Positions 52,001-63,300 of a stretch of DNA of 64,000 bases are shown here, one piece after another. The notes below the pieces were generated by a model. That model ran no database searches. It worked only from the letters and a program-made list of their open reading frames with translations, and was not told where the DNA came from. The position numbers were made by a program, and so were the translations under genes. Source of the DNA: Tubiluchus corallicola (Eukaryota > Priapulida > Priapulimorpha > Priapulimorphida > Tubiluchidae); assembly GCA_030141605.1 (NCBI GenBank), contig JAQGDQ010000050.1, positions 752,971 to 816,970 of the forward strand, given 5' to 3'. Within the stretch, counting starts at the first letter, position 1. Each line of letters starts with the position of its first letter.

Positions 52001-55000
52001 AGCCTCACACACTGTTTACCTATGTACAAATGTAAATGTGTTGCGGGCAATCAAAAAGCAAGGCTTGTTAGATTGTCCCACACTGTGAAAGAAAAAAGTA
52101 ATGAAAATAATCTGAAAATTTGAAATGAATCGTATGATAAAGAAAACATTTAGTGCTTCCGAATGGAATGATATAATGAATGAAGCTCATATATGAGATG
52201 ATATAAAAGATAGAAAGACTATTATTTGTGAAAATATTAGGCATGCGCGTATACAAATTAAGATAGCTTGATTAAGATGCCTGGATTAAAATATCCGTAT
52301 TGTGCATATAGTCTTGTCAACTTGAATAACGGATAATTTTGTGATACTGAATAGTGCCTAAAATTTATTGCTGTCATGATTTCTACCTGCTAATCTTTGC
52401 ATTTTTATTTAATTGTGTATTTTAAAGATATCACTTTGCTTTGTATGTGTCTATTATAGTAGCTTCGGCTAATGTTCTTTGTTTTAAACATCGACAATAA
52501 ATAAAGTGTCTTATCTTATCTTAAGCTAAAATCAGTGGAATCTCTGTTTAAGTAAAATAGTAAACTTATTAAATTAAATTTAATTGGTTACGCGGCTTCA
52601 TCATTTAACGTCGTCTACATTTTTCGCCAACTTTTGCTGCAGCGGCAAGTGCTCCGTTCAAACATTCTTCCGGTTTATCAAAAACGTAAGAAATGCATTT
52701 GAAAGAACTCCAAAAATTGATGTACGCTGCTTGCACTTTCGTAAGTTTTATTGATTTTTGTTTTTGAAAAAGGCCTGATAAGACCAAAGCTGATTCTTCA
52801 CTCCTGATTTCCGTTCGTGGCATCCCTATGCAACTGCTCAGCATTTTCTCAGCCTGCACAAGTGCTGGCTAGGTGGGTTCTTTTGTTTCTGTTGAATACT
52901 AAGGCGGAGCCATGTAAACTCGGTATATAACGCATGTTGATAATTAAGAAACATTCGACTTCTACTCAAAATCGGATTAGCAAACGATTGTTCGATAGAT
53001 TGCCAACTGTTTCTCAATTAGTTGCCCACTATTGATCAGAGTAGTTCATCCCCCTTTTCTAAACGCTGTTATTATTATTGACTTGTTTGACTGTTGGGTT
53101 AAATATTGTGATGTTTTGCTGTAGTAGACCGGTTAAAACCTGAAATTGTATGATGATTATTAAGATTGTTATCCTTTACTAACTGTGTTCCTTGAGTTCC
53201 GGCATCAGAAGATAGATAGGTACAGATTGATAAGCTGATAGCAGCCAGTGCGAGAGAGACGCTTTAAAAATTAATATCAAACTTGTAAGAAAGTGCTTAC
53301 TTATACAGCACAGCAAACGGTCAACGGACAATACACTGCGAATTTTATAGGATTCTGTGTGCCCTAAGTCTGCAATAGATTGATGATAGGAGGTCTTAGA
53401 CTAGAAAACTGCTGTTCATGTACGCCTCGCCCAATTATAGATATCATGTAATCACTTGCTAGTACGTATTTGTCAACGTTTAAAGGCAGTGTAGTTACAG
53501 TGTGAAATTGACCATTTTCTCTATGGGAAATGCTTCCTTTCATTAACCTATTAGTGATAATTGCTTGATTACAGGTAATGAGCAGGCCGTGTGATCTTAC
53601 CTTGTATCACGTAGTTTCTCTTCAGTAGGGTAGACTGCGCTAGCAAATGTGGGAAATTAGTATCATTCATTGCCAAAATAAGAATCGTGTAGGATCATAT
53701 TCTTGCGGTGCGCGGTATAAATGGCAAAGGTAAAAATGGCTCGGGGAAAAATGTCACAAATGGAAAAGTAGGTAGAAATGGCACAGGTAAAAGTAACACA
53801 GGAAAAAATATCACAAATGGAAAAGTATGTAAAATGGCGCAGGAAAAAATGCCCAACTGGAAAAGTAGGTAAAAATCGCACAGGTAAAAATGGCACATTA
53901 TGTTATTTTGATGCATTCGATTTCTATATAAAACTAGATTGCGCTGAGTAGGCAGCAAATCTCTGCCAAAGCCGAACAATCCTAAACTTATTCATCTGAT
54001 TCTTTTCATTAAAAAACGTAAAACCAAGATAAACAAGCAAACATACAAAAGTGCACTTGTGTGGGTATTATGTAGACTAGCAAAAGATTCACAAAATATT
54101 TTGTTCATTAAATAGAATTATAATCAATGATTCACGAATATTCCGTCTAGTGTTTGTCACCTTTTGGCGATAATAATAGATTGACATATTACGTATTTAT
54201 ATGCCAAGTCATTAATAAATAAAGGTTATAGACAACGGAACCTGAAACTAATTCGTAGATAATGTACAAAGAAATACTAAACATTCCCGCTGAGACCTCC
54301 ACGAAGTGCTTCACGAACGTTTTTTTACGTGATATTCTGTCAAGTTTTGCAAAAAATGAACGGGCGAAAAACGCCCATTTTGGCAGTCTGTACGCGCCTT
54401 TTCTACAAAGTTTCTTGGAAATCTGTTTGGCAGTTTTTGCGTAATAGGTTTAGTGCTACAACAGACAGAAAACAACCGTGTTGATGCATACCTTCCTTGG
54501 CAGGGGTAAAAATAACTGAAATAATTATCTCCCACGGTAATCCTAACCTTAAACTCATATTTTACTATGTGTGCCATTTTTCCTGTGTCATTTTTACCTA
54601 CTTTTCCATTTGCGCCGTTTTTCTGTGGCGCTTTTTACTTGTGTCATTTTTACCTACTTTTCCGTTTGTGCCATTTTACCTACATTCTATTTTTGCTGCA
54701 TTTGTACCGACTACTTGCTTAGAAAACCTTGTACCAGTCAGGTAGCTTAGGACAAATTAACGGTGCACGGTAAAAAACGGCACAGGTAAAAATAGTGCGA
54801 TAAAATGACATGGAAAAGGGGAAAATTGGAAAACATGGCACACATAAACTGTGAGTTTATGGTTATAGTTATTATGGGGGATAATTATTTTAGTTTAATT
54901 TATTTTGTTTGTTTTTTGTCTGCTATACATGTATATTTTTTATTTTAGCTGTTTATCTTAGTTTTACATGTTTTTTTTTTCAGTCAGAAGTATTAGACGA

Positions 55001-57215
55001 ATAAGTTTAGGATTGTTTGGCTTTGGCAAAGATCAGCTTCCTACTGAACGCATTCTAGTTTTATTATAAAAATTATTTCCTCAAAATATCATATTTTTCT
55101 TACTTTTCCATTCGTGTCATTTTTACGTAAATTCCAAATGAACATCCACTTAATACGCTTCTTTTCATCAATTTGGTTTTGTAAAAGATTTTATTATGGA
55201 ACTGGCTAATTCTGTGTCGTGAACATCATCATATTGTTATAAAAAGCAAGACTAGAAATCTTTCCTAACCGCGCACAGCAGCGGCATGTTCATGATGACA
55301 TAACACTACATTGATAAAATTATATTATAATGATATTCATAATTAATTTGTCATATCTGAGTATGCACGTCATGAAGTATAAATTTGCTACAATGAATTT
55401 AACAGAATTTTGCTGCAATGAAAAATGTTTTTATTTACATTAACTACTGTACAATATTGTTTGAACAATGACTTAAATGGCTTCCATTCCAGTAAAAAAT
55501 GCAGCTAACGTGAAGATCTTTTATACAGCTTGTTTGCTAGGAATGTCTCAGTCGTTTCTTAATGTAATGTGTCAGAGCTCGGGGCACAGATCGATCACAA
55601 ATCAATTACGAATGAAGGATTGCATGCTAAGGCTAAAGCCTCGCTGGTATACATAATGTCGTTGGGATCCACACGGAGTGTGGGAGTCATTGACATGATT
55701 TTTTTTGCCGAGTCTTTACCATCACAACTATGCCTGGTAATTCCACTCGTGTGTAGAGGTTTTATTGCCTGGATCAACATTGTCTGGTTCTCATATTAAC
55801 CATTGTTGTCACCTTGTGAAGTTTGTGGCAATTGGTGGAAGAATTTTCAGTGTATGCGTCTGTAAATAAAGGGATGCTTAGGAACCCACGATGAAATTTT
55901 ATATAGGTATATACCATCTCCATTTTATTAGTTGTCTGTATGCCAAGTTAGGGAACAGGCAGTCAGATGTAACATAGTTGCAATTTCTTTATTAGTGGTA
56001 CTATTGTTTCTTCTGAGTTTTGGGTTGGTTGTCTCGTTTAGAGTGTTGACCAGTTGTGAAATGTTCTTGGTTCAAGTCTTAAGACAGCCGCGTTCTACAT
56101 TGGCCGTTTAGAGTGTTGACCAGTTGTGAAATGTTCTTGGTTCAAGTCTTAAGTCAGCCACGTTTTACATTGGCAGCATCCTTAAGAGATTTTATTTACA
56201 AGGAGGATTTGCTTCAATAATATATTAAGTGCAACATAAATCATGAGAAAACTGCATCATAGTGCCTGTATTGTCACTTAGATCTTGCCACATCTTCCCC
56301 AATCTATTTACTTTTCAGCCAAATACTTGTGAGCGCAATAATTGACTGTGGAATGTATGCTAAAATTTCATTTATTTACAGGAACAGATAGCTAAAATGA
56401 TGACATCACGTCTTGTGGAAACTGTCTCCATCAACTATGATGACTTCAGTGAGAGTTTCCTGACTTGTGGGACATGCATGTGTCAGTATGACAGTCAAAT
56501 ACATGTGCCAAAACTATTACCATGTTCACATACAGTCTGCAGGTACTGTACTGATTAAGATTTATATAACAAATGGCTACTAGACATTGATTACAGCACT
56601 ACATGCAAATTTAATCCCTAGATATAGTACTAGCATGCTGCAGTCATTTCAATGGCCCTGTTAGTTATATTGTAGTATTAACGTACTGCAGTTTTATTTG
56701 AATGCTAGGTGTACTGCAGCCATAACTAAACGGCTTGAAGTCATTGAAAAGGAAATGTATATATTATTTCATGAATAAACATTTCCTGAAAAAATTGTAC
56801 ATTTTTGATGAATGCATTTCTTTCAGGTAGATCTCCTAAAGAAATAGCTATTGAATAAATTGACTATAAAATGTTTGCATTTATTACATAATAATATGGT
56901 TTCACTGTGTTGATGCAGGCCTTGCTGATTCTGTTGTCTGATTCTCAGCATTAATGAATGGGTCCTTGGGGAGTGGGCGGCAGTTACTGACACAGCTTCC
57001 CTTTTGTGAAGTAAATTTTTCCCAACCACTTTGACAAACACTTAATTAAACACCTGCTGCACCTGACAACACATTATCGTTCTAGTTTATGCCGTGTTCA
57101 TTGGCTAACGCTTCATCCAAGCAGGTTTGAAATTGATCGCAACTCGCATGCGCAACTTTAAAAGCAACATCATCTACCTCTGTCTCTCTTGACCACTGTT
57201 ACGGTGCTACAAGAA

Positions 57216-57302
<87 letters not shown>

Positions 57303-60300
57303 AGGTTATTCGCGAGAGTGACAGTACATACTTAGCATACATTTTAAAAAAGAAAGAGATCCTAATTTCAAACCGGCCTGGATGAAACATTAAGCGTTCA
57401 GTCACGTATAGTGGAAATCGTCTCTTATTCATTGTTTATTGATATATATGGGTGCAAGCACAATACAAATTTTTAACAATAGATTGTGCAGAAAATTATT
57501 CGCAAGTGTTGGCACAAGCAACAAGATGTTCCACAATTATAACACCAGGAACAGAAACTTAATTCAACCCGCAGTTTTACATTCTGTTTTTGCTGAGCCG
57601 TTCTTTAAAACACGTAATTTATAGCATTGTTAGTGATATACCAGGGTGTGTTACTGACAAGGCCATTACTCATAACTAGCAGGCTTATAAAAAATACTGT
57701 AAGCTGCATTGCATTAACAGATGTATGTCAACTTACAAATTTCTACGTATGCAATTTGTATGGGATGTAGTGTAGCACATTGCCTTGCATTCATAACTAG
57801 AAATTCTTTGGGTGTATCTTTTTCCTTGTAGCATTGCATAACACATCGATTATCCATTGCCTTTCCATTACCATCCCTCTTTTCCTCCTCCTTTTTAATC
57901 TCCAACCCTTTTATCTTTTGTTTCTGCTTTTTTTCGAGGTGTCCTGGGCGAAATGTGGCGGTATCGCCATTTCAAGGTCTCCTCTGTCTAATTTGTTATT
58001 AGTAGTTATTAATTAATCTGCCACATTCTTGTGCATTTTGTTCACACAGACTCCATGGTTGTTTATGTTCAGTATGTAATAAATAAACTCGAAACTAAAC
58101 ATTTAAACTCCCATCAACTCACAAAGTAATGTTTTATTACCCAGACTGATATATTAGCAAAACTAATTATGTACAAGGAATTGCTAATAGCTTTATATTA
58201 CATGTATACTAATTATTACATCCAATAGGGCTTTTGCACATACATATGTGTTTGGCATAATTTTATGCTCATCAGTATTTCCCTGTGCATAAACCTCTGT
58301 TTCATACTAGTGACTGACATTTCTTACAGATAACTTTTTCTGATCTGATCTGTATTATCTGAGTCTTCTTACAAGTGCTGTTTGCTCGTCTGAGACTACG
58401 AGGTTCTACCATGAAAATGAACTTATTATTTACTTATAGGTTGTGCTTGGAGCGTATAGCCGAATCACAAACTCGGGACACAGCATCAATACGATGCCCT
58501 ATCTGTCGAGATGTCATTCAGCTGCCTCGTGGAGGAGTGATGGCTTTTCCACCTAGTTTTTTAGGTAAATATCGGTGGTTTGGTTTATTTTATGGAAAAA
58601 CAAACAATACAGAAAATAAAGTAAACAACTAGTGGTGTTTAAAGACCAAGCTTGTAGCTGATGAGTCAAGTCACTTTCTCACAATGTAACAAAAACCTCA
58701 TGCATGATTTTGGTTGACTGCCTAAAAGTTTTAATTAGAAATACAGAGTTTTTGCAAATATAGACCCAATAATGAAGGTGCAAACCCGCAATTAAATTTT
58801 GATATCAAACCTGTGACACAAGAAATGTAAAAGAGTTACATTACTGTGTGGATTTGAGCCGGGAACATTCTGCTTACAACGCGGATGCCTTGGACCACTA
58901 AGCCACCATATTCCCCAATGGCCAAGCAGTTCAAAGTAGGGATGCGCTTATTTGTTGGATCGCAGATATTTTTCGTGGAATATCAGCACAAGTATCCAGT
59001 CTGGTAAACTTCAGTTGTAATCACTAAAAGCTTTGGTGCACTTTTAGTACGTCAAAATTACTTTGTAATAGTTGTCATTAGGGCTAAGAAGGCTAGGCTT
59101 TTTAACTAACCGTTTAAATGTTATTAATTGTGGTCGGTTAACCGTTTAACCGTTTCCGATGATGTTATACATATAACAAACTGTCTAATACATATGACAA
59201 ACTAATATGAAGAAATTGCATAACTCTGACGCCATTATATAATCATAGAAATTCACTCAACTTAGTATTTATTCAGTACGTGACTAAATTATGAACCTTT
59301 TGATGAATGCTTGAAGAAGTTTTTGAACAACAAAATTCAATTAATAAAGAAATACCTGTGACACAGTTACCCCTTCCGAATCATGGCGTGTTTACTCACA
59401 CATCGTGGCATCTCCACGTGCACTACCTCCGAATATTAATGCACAACAAAGTTGAACAAACAATAAAGCACCTTAGGTTAGTGTTGATACTCGCCTACAC
59501 ATGTTGTTTTCAGTACTGCAATAATTTTGCCAGACGATTATGCACACTAAGAGAAAATGCAAGAATGCACAAGTAAGCAGGGCAGTCAAATCTAGCATGC
59601 GTCAGCGAGAATGTCCAACATGGCGACATCCTCGTAACATATGCGAGTGAAATTTTTTTGCAATCTACCATTTAAATGCTTCTTAGGTAACCAGATTAAA
59701 TGAAACAATGTTGTAAATAGCACAATTTTAAGTAAGCAGGACATTGCTAACTGCATACACCAACTCAGAAAAGATAGAAGGTTTTATTAATACTGATATG
59801 TAGAAAACTTGGCTAAGTAATGGTTAAACGTTTACACCAGTTAGCGGTCGGCTAAACGTTTAAACGGTTAATTGTCTCAGCCTTAGTTGTCATATTCGGT
59901 GAAAATTATATTAAACAAACTGAATATTTCCTATAATGCTTATTAAAATTTATCAGAAAAAGCTGTAGATAAATAGTGAACACAGCATAATGGTCGACAT
60001 TTTGCTTTCTGTTTTCTGTATGATAACTCAAGGAATGCGATGCACAGTCGATACACAAGTTGTATCAATATGCAATAGTGTGGCAGTGCTGTATTCGCTT
60101 ATACACAATGAAAACCTATGAGAACTCTAGTAAACAATTGTGCATACTACTGCAGTTTTGCTTAAATATTTTTTTATTTATTGTACAAAATAGTTTGAAT
60201 AGCAATTGAAAGAATAAGGGATGCTTTTAAAATACTTAATACTTTACGACATCGAAAACCAATAAATAAAAACACAGATTTAGTTGTCAGAACAATTTTG

Positions 60301-63300
60301 CACATCTCACTAATCACCACTAACTTAGAAAACATTACCGAGTTTGTAATTCATTTCAATTGGAATTACAAGATAGTTCGGTTCGCCTTCGATCCAGTAT
60401 TCCATTTTAACTTGATATGTTATTCGAAACTCATTTGGTAGCATGGCCAATCATTCGATTAGGCTTCAGTTTGGTAGCATGCCCGATCATCGGTTAAGCT
60501 TCGGTTTGATGGCGTCTAAGCATAAAAAAATCGGTTCAACTGTTGAAAATATGCCTTTGGTGCACCCCTAGGCTAAAGTAGCTGCCAGCATTTCCAGTGT
60601 TAATCGCTCACACTAGAGTGATTCTGTCTAATTTGAATATTTTTTATTTTGATTAATATTGAGCCCAAAGTGCAGTATTTATTGTTACTACATAGGGTAC
60701 TATATTATTTCATCGAATTTCTGGATTTTTGTCATAACTGCTAGTTTTTTTTAAAAGGTTTTCGGTTTCAATAACACAGATTGTTTTTTAACTGATATTC
60801 ATTTTACTGGTCTGAATTTTTTAGTTCAAAAGTGGGAGTAACGTGCATCTTGACTTCGTGAAATGAACAGGGTTGAATAGAGTGAATAACTGTTTTAGCA
60901 AGTTGTGCATGATGGCTAAATGTAATATTGATTTCTTAATTTGTCACAGTTGTAATAAGTTTTGTGCACATACATGAATAGTGACTTGTATTTGCAGTTA
61001 ATCAGTTGATGGACTTAATGGCCAGGCAACGGAGAGATGTCATACCAAAATGCTCTATACACTCATCACAAGAGCTTCTTTTCTGTGAGACATGTGATAT
61101 TGTTTTCTGCACAGCGTGTACAGGCAAGAAATGTTTGAGTATGCTATTGTGTTTGGTACATTTACTACATTGTACAGGTAAAGGATGTGTGATATACAAG
61201 ATAATAAGCAGTTCCGCTTAAAAGAACCAACTTCCAAATCCAAATACAGGTGAATAACGACACATGACTTCTTACCATTCATTTTTCTACTCAGCAAGAA
61301 GATGCACATAGTTCATACAACACAGCTTCTTGCACCAATTTAGTCTGATGCGTTGGTACGAATATTGTGCTAGTATACAGTCTAATTTTAATTTTACATG
61401 TAGGTGGTATACATTGTGGAGGTAATCACGATCACACTGTGATTCCATTCTCTATTGCAATAAAGCGAATGTCGGAAATTCTGCTGCATAAAGCAAATCG
61501 ATGCTTAGCGAATCTCACACAAGCGGCAGATAACGTGACTGAAGAAATGCGCAAACTGGATTCAAGTGTCGATCACACATTTGAGCTGGTCAACAGGTAA
61601 ACTGAAGGACAATGTTTCAGCATTGGTTACTCTTTTTTTAAGTGCCTGCATTTTCAACAGTTCATTTAAGTGTCACGGAAATTGCGTTTTTCAGTGCGAT
61701 TTTAAGGTAGTATTGTATTCTTTTGAGTAGGTGCAGCTTTATAATGAAAGATCAGATACCATCACTTCTATGTTCTGGCTGTGCTTTTTAGTATATTTGG
61801 GCTATGTTTTTCCATACATGTATTTGACAATGGTACTACAAAGAAGGTTATTGTAATGAATGTCTGCATTCAAAAGTGCTGTTGCATATTAAAATTTAAT
61901 TAGCAAATGAAACTTTTTGTCCAGGTCAGGGAATTGGATTCTCAGAAAAAATATTTTTCTAATTTCATTTCATTATGTAAAAATATGCCTGGTAAGGAGT
62001 TTTGTAAGAGACAAATAGTTCTCCTTACTTGTGAAGACGTGAATTCACAAGTTTGGTGTCTTCACAGAATATCAATAACAACATGAAATTATTGTTGATA
62101 TTCTGTTAAAGCTAATAAGTAATGTTTAATGAAATATCTCGTCATAGTTCTTGTCATACTACGAATTTTAGGATCTTAGTGAGTCACAAAGATGCTGATG
62201 AGCATGGCTATCATGTTATCGTACATATAGTAGACTGAGTCGCTTGGTGTCTGCACTTGATGAAGAGTAAACTACTTTGCTTTACATCTTAGACCACTAT
62301 ATTGCTTGATCAAGACAAATTCTGAAGCTTCTAATTCAATTCGAATAACTCATTGATTGTTTCAATACTAACTGCATTAGATTTAGTTAGTAGCTAGTCT
62401 AACTTTTGTAAACTAACATTCAGAAATATTAGAAGGACTGGTGAACATTTAAGGCTGAGTTAGAACTGCTTCGTAATCGATAGGTGGTATTCTGATTTAA
62501 GATGTTGAGTTCTTACCTCAAGGTTCAAATCTAGGCTCGGTTGCTTGTTTAGATTGCAAATTCTGACAATTGTACGTTTATTCATTTGTTGAAATTAATA
62601 ACAATCATATGTAATAAACTTGCTTTGTGTTTGGACAGGTCCTTTCAGGATGTCATTGGTTTGCTTGAACGAAGGAGACATGAAGTTCTGCAAGAACTTC
62701 AGCTCGTTCGTGACGAGAAGAGGAAGGTGTTGCGGGAACAGCTTGATATCATACAAACAGAGAAAGAGCAAGTAGAGCGTGAATGTGGTGGATTACATTA
62801 CCAGGTAATTCACATCCGTATGAATAAGCAAACATTAGAATTACTGTATTTACTTATTTTGGTGGTCGTGCTTTATTAAGATCACCTCCGAATAAGTGCC
62901 CAAGAAAGCAGAATGAAAGAAATTCTAAGCCTGTATGTTTGAATAACTGCCCAGTGCCCAGGCGCAGATCAACATATTAAAAATCTGTTTTACTGCTTGA
63001 TAAAGATTTGCTTTGTTGTGTTTATTAAATTTATGGAACGTTGATATTTGAAGTTTTTTTACAGCCTAGAATGCTAGGTGCTGATCTTTCTGTGTAATAG
63101 GTCTTTTAACTTTTTAAATTTAGACAACCTGGAACAGTTGCAGTCATTAGACAACAACCATTAAATGTCTGAACTTATCGGATTGGCTTGTGCAACGTAC
63201 AAAACAAATATACCATATGCAACGTAACAAAAATATATTTATATTAATTCAAGAAAATGTTGAAAAATTTTACAACTTTTGCTTTCAGATTGAAGTTCGC

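Larger units (their letters stand above)
43699..56381 (+). other. TRIM-NHL intron 2 (12.7 kb, transposon-rich)
   Basis: The intron runs from donor gtaagt to acceptor tttatttacag. It contains two LINE 3' fragments, two large foldback structures, a 70-bp duplication and a more GC-rich patch near 48890-49260. Some open frames in it come from repeats rather than host exons. Confidence 0.8.
56543..58439 (+). other. TRIM-NHL intron 3 (splits the RING domain)
   Basis: This 1.9-kb intron (gtactg to ttacttatag) carries a CT/CA microsatellite and a LINE tail. Confidence 0.9.
58565..60997 (+). other. TRIM-NHL intron 4
   Basis: This 2.4-kb intron (gtaaat to tatttgcag) contains an inverted SINE fragment, the hAT-like MITE and dispersed repeat copy B. 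Confidence 0.9.

Noticed and set aside
53663-53979. Two overlapping minus-strand frames with repeated FSICDIF-like peptides
   Set aside because: The peptide repeats follow directly from the minisatellite and both frames are open for the same reason.
57241-57301. CRISPR-like or telomeric array
   Set aside because: It is a plain CA microsatellite without spacers.
58845-58915. Functional tRNA gene on the minus strand
   Set aside because: The A and B boxes are present, but the acceptor stem does not pair and related fragments occur elsewhere, so it is a SINE head.
58936-60575. Outer hAT-like element spanning TAGGGATGCGC to GCACCCCTA
   Set aside because: The termini do not match well beyond six bases and the flanking 8-mers (GTTCAAAG and GGCTAAAG) are not duplicated.
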